Below are positions 46,574-55,464 of a stretch of DNA of 64,000 bases, one piece after another; within the stretch, counting starts at the first letter, position 1, and each line of letters starts with the position of its first letter. The notes below the pieces were generated by a model. It was not told the origin of the DNA and searched no databases. It saw nothing but the letters and a program-made list of their open reading frames with translations. The position numbers and the translations under genes were made by a program. Where the stretch lies: NCBI GenBank assembly GCA_900546665.1, contig URDY01000016.1, positions 1 to 64,000 of the forward strand, given 5' to 3'. Source of the stretch: an uncultured Paraprevotella sp. (GTDB taxonomy: Bacteria > Bacteroidota > Bacteroidia > Bacteroidales > Bacteroidaceae).

Positions 46574-47434
46574 TTATTTTTTAGCTTTATTGTGGTGCCA
46601 ATCCAGCAGACGCTGAAATTCATAATCAGCCTTTATCTTATCCAAGATTCTTTTAACCACCATATTAATTTCTTTCCCTGCACGGTAATCTGCCGGACAT
46701 ACAAAGTTCACACGATTATCCTTTATCAGCTGAAGTGCAGTTGCTTTCTTTGCACTGTTGCCGTTGGCATAAACCGCAATAGAATGTCCTCCATGTTCCT
46801 TGATCATCTTCATGCAAGGAATGTCCGTATCTCCGTCTCCAAAATAAATCATACGTTCAAATGGGATAGGACGTTCTTTTTCCGGTATGTATTGATTGAT
46901 TTTCTTATTATCACTTACTTCTTTAATCCCCTTATTGATTTTAAACAAGAATTGGGTCTTCGCCGTATAATCAATGGCAACAGCTGGCCAATAGGCAATA
47001 CCGTCCACATCGTAAAGAAAAGAACAGGCGTAGATATTCTCAAACTCTTTTGCAATAGGCGTTCCCTCTATCATCTCTTTCAGCCCTGAAGAATTGATAT
47101 AATGCTTAACGTCTAATCCTATGCTCCTTCCATAGCCATTGACCAATGCAAACCATTCCTTCACTCCATCAAACAATTCTACGTTCTCTCCAAATTTTTT
47201 GAACGACTCCCTACGTAAAGAAATACCATTGTTCTTTGCGGCCTGTATCATCAGATACATATAAGTCAGGATGCCATTGGCATCATTATCTTCAGACAGT
47301 TGTTTATTTTTTGCCCAAAATTCAGACTTATCTTTTCCTATAGCTTGTATAAAGCCAAATTCCTGCATGTTACCGGGAGATAGTGTCCCGTCAAAATCGT
47401 ATATAAGTGCTACAGTAGGTCTTTTCTTTGTCAT
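46574..47434 (-). CDS. HAD family hydrolase of restriction islands
   Basis: 286 residues. Motif I is IYDFDGTLSPGN (near 11-22), the helical cap contains NKQLSEDNDANGILTYMYLM, and motif IV is IYFGDGDTDIPCMKM (near 218). This long, phosphoserine-phosphatase-like form without a signal peptide occurs next to type I restriction genes in several gut bacteria. It may dephosphorylate a nucleotide or small molecule, but no defence role is established. It lies 2 nt after hsdS and 20 nt before the DUF3800 gene, inside the same operon. Confidence 0.78.
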   Translation of the reverse strand: MTKKRPTVALIYDFDGTLSPGNMQEFGFIQAIGKDKSEFWAKNKQLSEDNDANGILTYMYLMIQAAKNNGISLRRESFKKFGENVELFDGVKEWFALVNGYGRSIGLDVKHYINSSGLKEMIEGTPIAKEFENIYACSFLYDVDGIAYWPAVAIDYTAKTQFLFKINKGIKEVSDNKKINQYIPEKERPIPFERMIYFGDGDTDIPCMKMIKEHGGHSIAVYANGNSAKKATALQLIKDNRVNFVCPADYRAGKEINMVVKRILDKIKADYEFQRLLDWHHNKAKK

Positions 47435-47436
47435 AA

Positions 47437-48657
47437 TTATTGTGTTACTCGTTTTTTACCTGTTAATAATACTTGCATCAAACCTTTCTTCTGTTGTTGA
47501 AAGTGATTCAGCTTTTGTTTGGCTAAGAGAATCTCATCGTCACAAGATACAAAGACATTAGCTATTGCATTTTGTTCTTGTAAGGAAGGATATGGTATTT
47601 TTATATAACAAAAATCCGAATAACTGATTTGTTTACCGTCTCTTATACCAATTACTGCAACAGCCAAGCGTTGAATGAAATCATTACTCTTAAAGTAAAC
47701 TTTATAAAAAACATCACTTAGGTCTGTCTTCTTTTTTAAGACTGTATATGCCGGACTTACAATACCGCGATATTTTGAATATTCAAGCCCACCTTCAAAT
47801 GATCTTAAACTAATCACGAAGTCCCCTACATCAACAAGTTTAAAAGATGAAAGATCACCATTTGGCATAGTGACTCTTGTTTCCAACATATCTCTTGGAA
47901 CGACTCCTTTATCTTGGGTAACAGATAAAAGAGGCTCTAACTTATTAGAGCGAATAGAAGAACTTCCAAAAAGTAAACCTGCCTTTACTTTCTTCCACTC
48001 TCCACTAAACCCCGGCAAACGTTTCTTCCCTGTGAGTAATTGTTGCATCAACCCTTTTTTGCGCAATTCAAGTTTCTCAATGAGCTGCGTTTGCTTCTCA
48101 ATGACTTTGTCCCATACACTTAACACTTCTGAGATCTTCTGTTGTTCTTCCAAAGGAGGAACTAGAATTCTTATTTTTTTTAAATCTCCAGTACTAATGC
48201 TTGCCTGATTTACAGCAGGTTTTGCTATAATTTGAGCCATATGGCGCATATATTCTGTTAGCAATACATAATACAAATATTGCTGACTTACGTACATATT
48301 AGCTCTAAGTAAAAGTAGATTCATTCCGTGATAAAGCTTCTTATCGCCATTATAATATGCAACTTTACCAATTTGAGATAGGCTATTTATATGACTATAC
48401 AGAATATCTCCTTGCTCCATTTTAAAATTTTCATATCCAATTTCATTAGGAATAAATCCAACTTTCTGATAATTAATTTTTCCCGTAGAAATAGTTTCAA
48501 TACGAGTCACAGAAATACCGTGGGTCATAGAAACATCATATGTAAGCCCATTTGCACATCTTAAAAGAAGATCACCTAATCTTTTCACCTCCCATTCTTT
48601 AGGAATGACTCCAAGTGATGTCTTTTTATAACCTTCTGGAATAATACAATCTGCCAT
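47437..48657 (-). CDS. hsdS: type I restriction specificity subunit HsdS
   Basis: 406 residues with two target-recognition domains, each followed by the conserved helical spacer: LEEQQKISEVLSVWDKVIEK near 163-182 and LQEQNAIANVFVSCDDEILL near 356-375. Both spacers end in the repeat GLMQxLLTGKKR. One S subunit with two M subunits recognises a bipartite DNA site. The recognition domains cannot be matched to a sequence by eye. It lies 5 nt after the Fic gene and 2 nt before the HAD gene. Confidence 0.93.
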   Translation of the reverse strand: MADCIIPEGYKKTSLGVIPKEWEVKRLGDLLLRCANGLTYDVSMTHGISVTRIETISTGKINYQKVGFIPNEIGYENFKMEQGDILYSHINSLSQIGKVAYYNGDKKLYHGMNLLLLRANMYVSQQYLYYVLLTEYMRHMAQIIAKPAVNQASISTGDLKKIRILVPPLEEQQKISEVLSVWDKVIEKQTQLIEKLELRKKGLMQQLLTGKKRLPGFSGEWKKVKAGLLFGSSSIRSNKLEPLLSVTQDKGVVPRDMLETRVTMPNGDLSSFKLVDVGDFVISLRSFEGGLEYSKYRGIVSPAYTVLKKKTDLSDVFYKVYFKSNDFIQRLAVAVIGIRDGKQISYSDFCYIKIPYPSLQEQNAIANVFVSCDDEILLAKQKLNHFQQQKKGLMQVLLTGKKRVTQ

Positions 48658-48662
48658 ATCTC

Positions 48663-50042
48663 TTAATTTTCAGGGTTATAATCTTTTATTGCCTTTTCAA
48701 TAATACCAATCAAGGTCTGCTTATGCCCGTCTAACGCCCTATTTATATCGTCCACACTAGGATATGTACCGTAAGCATATTTTTTTGCTTGAAACATATA
48801 ATCTTGTGCAAGGAATTGCACATTGGCAATAAGAGCAGGGGAAACATTTTGCATCGCATAATCAGGTTTCAGCTTACTAAATGAAATAAGGAAACTAATT
48901 GATTTTACTTCAGTCCATATATTCTTATCTTTAGTGGACAGTAATTCAGAATCCAATGGCTTATTTTGATAACTGTAAACTCTACTCGAATTCTTAAAAG
49001 CTATAGAATATTTGTATTCTATATTTTCAAAGAAATCAAACGCGGGCAATATTTCTTCTTTCATTTTCTGTGAATACGGAAGTAACAATCTATTATACAA
49101 ATCAATCTTATTTTCTACAGTATCAGACCGAAGCGAGTTATCTCCCTTTTTCCCAGCCAACTGCTGCAACAATTTGATCTGTTTCTGAAAATCATCTTCC
49201 TCTTCAATGCTTTCTCCTTTGGCTGCCTTGATACAGACTGTCAATGCAGCCTCCAGACACTGGGTCATATACTCTATAAAAGGCACCAGTTGTGCCGGTT
49301 CCGCATGAGCTCCTACGGAGGGGGTAGACCCAACCTGCACATCGCAACGGTTAAGGGCCGTCAGGTAACGGTCTTTATCTTTGCTTTTCACCACAATCAT
49401 CGGATAGTGATGACGTGTAAGAATGTAATTCACCAACAGACGGGCAATGCGACCGTTACCATCCTCAAAGGGATGAATGCGAATGTAACGGTAGTGAAAG
49501 ACAGCAGCCAGTTCTATGGGAGACAACTCAGCTTTCTGTTCTTCAATATTGTACCATTCCACCAAGTCGGTCATCAAAGCAGGCGTTTCTTCGGGTGAAG
49601 CATATTCAAAACGTTCGCCAGTCACCGTTATTACCGAGTTGGGGCGGGTTTTGTACACTCCTGCATGGATAACATAGGAAGTGGTGGTTCCATCCGGCAA
49701 CTGACGGTACATGGTATAATCTTCACGGAGCAAGGTATGATGCAGTTGACGGATAAAAGTCTCCGTCAAAGGATGGCTTTTATCGTCAGCCTCTTCCTGT
49801 ACCATTTTCAGGCAGACATTATGAGCTTTCATCTCTTCAAGATCCTTCATGTTAGCTTCGTCTACGACCTTTCCAAAAAGCAGCAACAATTCAGTCTGCC
49901 CATAAGTCAAAGTATTGCCTTCGATGTGATTGGAGTTATAATTGAACTCCAACATGAATTTGCGGTCCAGCCTGTTCTTATCTTCGGGCTTTAATGGCTG
50001 TAAGGACAGCCATTCATTATATAGTTGATCAATGTGAGTCAT
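48663..50042 (-). CDS. Fic family AMP-transferase, auto-inhibited (class II)
   Basis: 459 residues from the ATG at 50042 (a TTG at 50051 is also in frame). The catalytic loop HPFEDGNGRIARLL (near 190-203) matches HPFx(D/E)GNGRxxR. An N-terminal inhibitory motif SNHIEGN (near 36-42, S/TxxxE(G/N)) predicts an autoinhibited enzyme whose Glu blocks ATP. The C-terminal 180 residues are a less conserved helical domain. It modifies hydroxyl residues of target proteins with AMP. It sits between hsdM and hsdS, with a gap of 12 nt after hsdM and 5 nt before hsdS. Confidence 0.92.
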   Translation of the reverse strand: MTHIDQLYNEWLSLQPLKPEDKNRLDRKFMLEFNYNSNHIEGNTLTYGQTELLLLFGKVVDEANMKDLEEMKAHNVCLKMVQEEADDKSHPLTETFIRQLHHTLLREDYTMYRQLPDGTTTSYVIHAGVYKTRPNSVITVTGERFEYASPEETPALMTDLVEWYNIEEQKAELSPIELAAVFHYRYIRIHPFEDGNGRIARLLVNYILTRHHYPMIVVKSKDKDRYLTALNRCDVQVGSTPSVGAHAEPAQLVPFIEYMTQCLEAALTVCIKAAKGESIEEEDDFQKQIKLLQQLAGKKGDNSLRSDTVENKIDLYNRLLLPYSQKMKEEILPAFDFFENIEYKYSIAFKNSSRVYSYQNKPLDSELLSTKDKNIWTEVKSISFLISFSKLKPDYAMQNVSPALIANVQFLAQDYMFQAKKYAYGTYPSVDDINRALDGHKQTLIGIIEKAIKDYNPEN

Positions 50043-50054
50043 ATATTCCAAATC

Positions 50055-51584
<1,530 letters not shown>

Positions 51585-51591
51585 ATATTGA

Positions 51592-52152
51592 TTACTTTAT
51601 TTTATTCATTAATAATTGTTGTATAATAGTCTGTTTCTTTTCAATAATAGCCTGCTGCAGTTCTTTTTCCCTTTGAGATAAATGTGCTATATTTACGATA
51701 ATTTCCTGTTCCGGCAATGAAGGAACAGGTACCTCCAGGTTTTCCACAGCCGGTTTATGGATCAATGGCGTTGCACTACCCGCCTGATATGTCTTAAAAT
51801 ACGCTTCTACCGAAGGCTGACGCAGAAACCAACAAAGATATTCAGGCGTAACCAAGGAGGATTTCAATCGGATCACAAAAAAGGAAGTGGAAGCCACTGC
51901 TTTTTCTTGCTGACGAAACACCACACTGAAATAATTCACCCCCTTGGATGCAAAAAGGATATCACCTTCTTTTAACAAATTCTTCTGCATCTTTGAGGTA
52001 AAAAGTACCCGTGAAGCAAACCGTGTGACTATCACATCCGCACAATCCTTAGTCTGAATATAAGCCACCTCTCCATCCGGATCTGTTTTAGCGTATACGC
52101 CAGACAAAATATCTGCAAGCCCACTCAGACTTATTTTTTTCTTAGTAATCAT
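51592..52152 (-). CDS. half-size HsdS-like protein (single recognition domain)
   Basis: 186 residues, about half of a normal HsdS. It contains one target-recognition domain (about 20-140) and one spacer, PSLPEQEIIVNIAHLSQREK and the following helix, but no second domain. Its helix lacks the GLMQxLLTGKKR end found twice in the neighbouring HsdS, so it is not a recent duplicate of that gene. It is first in the operon, behind a good promoter at 52173-52203. It may pair with itself or another half-S to form a full specificity subunit, or swap into the HsdM complex (inference). Confidence 0.8.
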   Translation of the reverse strand: MITKKKISLSGLADILSGVYAKTDPDGEVAYIQTKDCADVIVTRFASRVLFTSKMQKNLLKEGDILFASKGVNYFSVVFRQQEKAVASTSFFVIRLKSSLVTPEYLCWFLRQPSVEAYFKTYQAGSATPLIHKPAVENLEVPVPSLPEQEIIVNIAHLSQREKELQQAIIEKKQTIIQQLLMNKIK

Positions 52153-52172
52153 ATTACTTTAATTTTATATCG

Positions 52173-52203
52173 CAAAGATAGCATTTCTTTTTTACATGCC
52201 AAA
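52173..52203 (-). promoter_or_regulatory. promoter of the type I restriction operon
   Basis: On the minus strand a TTTG (52203-52200) is followed after exactly 19 nt by TATCTTTG (52180-52173), the consensus Bacteroides spacing. It lies 20 nt before the half-HsdS ATG. Confidence 0.75.
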
Positions 52204-52347
52204 TTTATTTTTATTTTTCTTAGTAATTCATTTACTATTTACATAAAAAGGAAAATAAAAACATAGTAAAGGAAACTACCTATCTGTCATAAAATCAATT
52301 AAATTCTTTCAAAACCATCTCCCCATACTATCCTTTTTCCAAAACAT

Positions 52348-52717
52348 CCTTCACCCCTTCACCATACCACTTAATCCATTAATCCATAATACATTAAAAG
52401 GTGAAGGATATCCTTCACCTTTCACGATAACCCCTTCACCTGACCTGCAATTCACAAAAACTCGAAGAAAGTCCTTCACCACCCCTTCACCTTGCCCTTC
52501 AAACGGGATTTTGAGTCAAAAAAGGTAGTTTTTCTGTCCAGACAGAATAGGAGACTTTCCAAAAAGTAAGCTTTACTTTAAAAAAAGTAAGGTTTACTTT
52601 TTGGAAAGTAAAGCTTACTTTTTTCAAAAGATGCCGAAGTCTTGAAAAAGCATAATTTTATGTATCTTTACAAATTAACATTTCAAAGGATGTAAGAAGC
52701 ATAGAGTAAGGTGAAGG
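52348..52717. repeat. cluster of CCTTCACC/GGTGAAGG octamers
   Basis: CCTTCACC occurs at 52348, 52356 (in direct tandem), 52412, 52433, 52473 and 52484; the reverse complement GGTGAAGG occurs at 52400 and 52710. Two of them form the perfect palindrome 52397-52422 (AAAGGTGAAGG-AT-CCTTCACCTTT type). Eight copies in 370 nt are far more than chance. Iteron-like or operator-like binding sites are the natural guess. Confidence 0.8.
52556..52625. repeat. three near-palindromic AGTAA..TTACT repeats
   Basis: AAAGTAAGCTTTACTTT (from 52563), AAAGTAAGGTTTACTTT (from 52585) and AAAGTAAAGCTTACTTT (from 52605) follow each other. The first and third are reverse complements over at least 17 nt, so the block can form a large cruciform or hairpin. 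The middle copy is imperfect. Confidence 0.7.
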
Positions 52718-52982
52718 ATGGGTATTCACCTGTAATATGTTAAATATCAGTATATTACAATACAAAATGAAGAGGTGAGCCATTTTTTACGAAATCACTC
52801 CTTGGGAGCAGGTCATTTCAAAGGAAAACGGGGTACCGGATTCGGGTTTGTCACTGTCTTTATCCGACAAAAAAACCAAAATAAGGAAAAACGCAGGGAC
52901 AAATTCAATAATATTTACAAATAAAATCTAAGACACTTTCTCTGACACAACCATTAAGAATGACCCTCGCCCATAAGGAAAC

Positions 52983-53017
52983 AAAAGGCGGCGCACCCTG
53001 AACAAGAGTGCGCCGCC
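52983..53017 (-). terminator. Rho-independent terminator of the TonB receptor gene
   Basis: On the minus strand GGCGGCGCAC (53017-53008) pairs with GTGCGCCGCC (52996-52987), then a TTTTG tail. It lies 26 nt past the stop at 53044. Confidence 0.85.
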
Positions 53018-53043
53018 CGAAATTCTATCCTATCCGTTTTCCG

Positions 53044-55092
53044 TTACAGATTCAGACGGATACTGGCCCCGACCTTGAAACAGAAACCCGGTTGGGGAAT
53101 ATTACCCAAATCATAATAGGTGTGGTTCGTCAGATTGTTACCTTCCAGATAAATCCGGTAACGGGGAGCAGTCCATTGCAGACGCAAATCAAGCAGGGCA
53201 TACGGCTCATAGTCCACCAAGGTGCCCACATCGTTGACAGAAGCATATTTGATGTAGCTTCCCATGCGGTCCTGCCATCTGAATGCCCATGTAGCAGTCA
53301 GCTGCCGCCAGATACGATGGTCGAGTGTGGCCACCAGCTTATGTCGCAAATACTCCAACGCATAATTGGACTTGTAGATCTCCACTGCATCATGCCGTTT
53401 CTGATAAATATAGGTATAACCCAAAGACAGACGGTCCAGCAGGAAGGTTTCGCCGAACCATTCACGGAACATCAGGGCCGCATTGGTCTCCACGCCATAA
53501 TTGTCCAACTTGAAGTTGGCTGAATGATACACGTCGTCGGCCTTGTACATGACCCAGTCTATCATGTTCTTCCCTTTGTGGTAGAAACCGGTCACTTCCA
53601 TATTGAGTCCGGGACGACGGTACTTGCCGCCGACACTGAAGGCCTGCGTTTCCTCGGGCTTCAGACCGACATTGCCTTCCTGAGTGGGACTTTTATAATA
53701 AAGATCCGTAAACGTAGGCATACGCAAAGCCATATTCCAGGAAGCAAACAGTTTCCATTCACGCTGCGGCCTCCATGATATGTCTACACCGGGATAGAAA
53801 TGGTAACGGTCGTCGTAGGCCGTATTCTTGTTGGCCATGACACCCAGGGAGAAGGTGGCTTTGGGTAACAACACGTTATGCTCCAGATAATAGCTTACGT
53901 TCGTACGGCTGTCCTTCATCCGATACTGGCGTCCGTCGTGCCAGGGTACATCCACATACTGGGCCGGATCCATCGGACGCCCCAGACTGGTACTGAAAAT
54001 ACCCTCGTTACGAAACTCAGCACCGAATGAGGTCTTTCCGGCTACGGTCGTAAAATAAGCATTGATATTGGTGCCATACACATCCGTACGGTGAAAATTC
54101 TCACCGGTGTCCGTATGGCGTATTAACTGAAAATGATCAAGAGAGCGGTTCCAGTAGACGGTCGGCGCAAGATGCAGCCATCCCACACGGGTCTCGGCCT
54201 GCACGGAAGCCAGATAACGCCCTGTCTCCTCATACTGATCATTATAAAGGGCTGAATAGAAGGTGTTCGCACCATACTTCTGCTGGCTATAGCCGACTTG
54301 CCATCTGACTATGGCCTCGGGTGTGGTGTAACTACCCTGATAATAGCCGCGCCACACATCAAAATCGCTGTTCAACGTGGCTCCGTCCGAACGGAGAAAA
54401 CTGCCCGACATCTGGTTCTTCCACTTTCCTTCCGACAGGTTAAGGCGCAATCCTCCACCCCCCAGTCCGTAAGAACCGCCGGTAACGTCTGCTTGAACAA
54501 ATTTCTGTGATTCGGCAAAGGTCACGATATTAATGGCTCCACTGAAAGCCGAGGTACCAAAGACTCGGGCGGCCGGACCTTCAAGTATTTCAATCCGCTC
54601 GATGTCTTCCAAAGCCACCGGAAAGTCTGCTGCCAGATGGCCCGTATGCGGATTGCTGATATTGACCCCGTTAAGCAGAATCGTAATCTGGTCAAAAGTA
54701 CCGCCACGGATGGAAATATCGGTCTGTATACCCATACTTCCCCGCTGGCGCACATCTATGCCAGCCGCATACTTCAATAAATCATTCACACTCTGTACAG
54801 GCGCATTCTCAATGGTCTTGCGATCCAGTACAGTCACTAACCTCGCCGCTTCGGCTTGCGTAAGCGGCACCCGGCTTCCCATCACTTCCACGTTGTCCAT
54901 CATATATTCATGACTGACTGTCTTGGACTCGGTCTGCGCGCTGATGCTTCCTGCATTGGCAAAAGTCAATGTAGCCACGCTCAACACACCGATGTTCACT
55001 TCCTTGAACAGGCAGTTAAACAATGAATAAGATTTGTTACTGAAGTGCTTGAAACGAAATACCGGACGCGGTAATGTTTGTTTCTTGTACAT
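53044..55092 (-). CDS. TonB-dependent outer-membrane receptor, BtuB-like
   Basis: 682 residues. A long basic N-terminus leads into a hydrophobic signal segment (VNIGVLSVATLTFANAGSISAQ, about 32-53). The plug (about 65-175) has VMGSRVPLTQAEAARLVTVLDR and IRGGTFDQITILLNGVN, and the barrel ends with FCFKVGASIRLNL, an aromatic-hydrophobic last strand. The size and plug resemble BtuB-type receptors, but there is no SusD partner and no cobalamin riboswitch in front. The substrate is therefore open: a vitamin, siderophore or oligosaccharide. It has its own promoter and leader hairpin and is not part of the enzyme operon. Confidence 0.88.
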   Translation of the reverse strand: MYKKQTLPRPVFRFKHFSNKSYSLFNCLFKEVNIGVLSVATLTFANAGSISAQTESKTVSHEYMMDNVEVMGSRVPLTQAEAARLVTVLDRKTIENAPVQSVNDLLKYAAGIDVRQRGSMGIQTDISIRGGTFDQITILLNGVNISNPHTGHLAADFPVALEDIERIEILEGPAARVFGTSAFSGAINIVTFAESQKFVQADVTGGSYGLGGGGLRLNLSEGKWKNQMSGSFLRSDGATLNSDFDVWRGYYQGSYTTPEAIVRWQVGYSQQKYGANTFYSALYNDQYEETGRYLASVQAETRVGWLHLAPTVYWNRSLDHFQLIRHTDTGENFHRTDVYGTNINAYFTTVAGKTSFGAEFRNEGIFSTSLGRPMDPAQYVDVPWHDGRQYRMKDSRTNVSYYLEHNVLLPKATFSLGVMANKNTAYDDRYHFYPGVDISWRPQREWKLFASWNMALRMPTFTDLYYKSPTQEGNVGLKPEETQAFSVGGKYRRPGLNMEVTGFYHKGKNMIDWVMYKADDVYHSANFKLDNYGVETNAALMFREWFGETFLLDRLSLGYTYIYQKRHDAVEIYKSNYALEYLRHKLVATLDHRIWRQLTATWAFRWQDRMGSYIKYASVNDVGTLVDYEPYALLDLRLQWTAPRYRIYLEGNNLTNHTYYDLGNIPQPGFCFKVGASIRLNL

Positions 55093-55152
55093 AAAATAAC
55101 AAAAATAATTAAATAATTAATAAAATCCGCCTTTTGGCGGACTGCAAAGATA
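55093..55152 (-). promoter_or_regulatory. promoter and 5' hairpin leader of the TonB receptor gene
   Basis: A TATCTTTG box (55145-55152, minus) is followed within about 4 nt by a hairpin TCCGCC-AAAA-GGCGGA (55141-55126) and then a T/A-rich stretch. The hairpin would sit at the 5' end of the mRNA. It could protect the end from decay or act as an early attenuator. Confidence 0.5.
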
Positions 55153-55352
55153 AGAGGATTTTTAGGAATTTACGGCATACCGCCCTCCAAAAAATGAATG
55201 AGGACGGAGCAGTCCGTATCTGTTTTCCGGACACGGAAGTATCAATACGGAACTTATGGCCGAACAGATGCGCACATACAAGAATCTGGCATACAGCGGC
55301 ATAGAAAAGTGCCGTGTCGCGCCACTTCTGATACGGTTTGCCATACAAATAA

Positions 55353-55396
55353 AAAATGAATCGTATCTCACCTGATGTTCCGATACGATTCATTTT
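55353..55396 (-). terminator. Rho-independent terminator of the GH43-GH51 operon
   Basis: A perfect 15-bp inverted repeat AAAATGAATCGTATC (55353-55367) with GATACGATTCATTTT (55382-55396) lies 68 nt beyond the GH51 stop on the minus strand and ends in a T-run on that strand. The A/T arms also make it work on the other strand. Between it and the TonB promoter lies a stretch of about 200 nt (55153-55352) without a supported gene. Confidence 0.8.
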
Positions 55397-55464
55397 ACTA
55401 AACCTGAAAAAACAATCTTATCCTGTCTGATTATCTTATTTCCGACAATGGAATCGGCCTGTCA

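Larger units (their letters stand above)
52204..52982. other. non-coding block with repeats upstream of the restriction operon
   Basis: About 780 nt with no gene on either strand. It holds eight CCTTCACC or GGTGAAGG octamers (52348-52717), a 26-nt perfect palindrome, a TTCTGTC/GACAGAA inverted repeat (52532-52547) and three near-palindromic A/T-rich repeats (52556-52625). The part from 52730 to 52980 shows nothing recognisable apart from the terminator of the TonB receptor gene at its right end. Confidence 0.6.

Noticed and set aside
52348..52500. CRISPR array suggested by repeated CCTTCACC
   Set aside because: Repeats are only 8 nt, unevenly spaced (8-230 nt), occur on both strands and have no cas genes nearby.
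55093..55352. Cobalamin riboswitch in front of the BtuB-like receptor gene
   Set aside because: No GCCACTG or GGTGxAAxTCC core was found on the minus strand; only a 6-bp leader hairpin is present.
55109..55393. Minus-strand ORF of 94 codons between the GH51 terminator and the TonB receptor
   Set aside because: It covers the receptor promoter and part of the terminator hairpin, so it is unlikely to be a gene.
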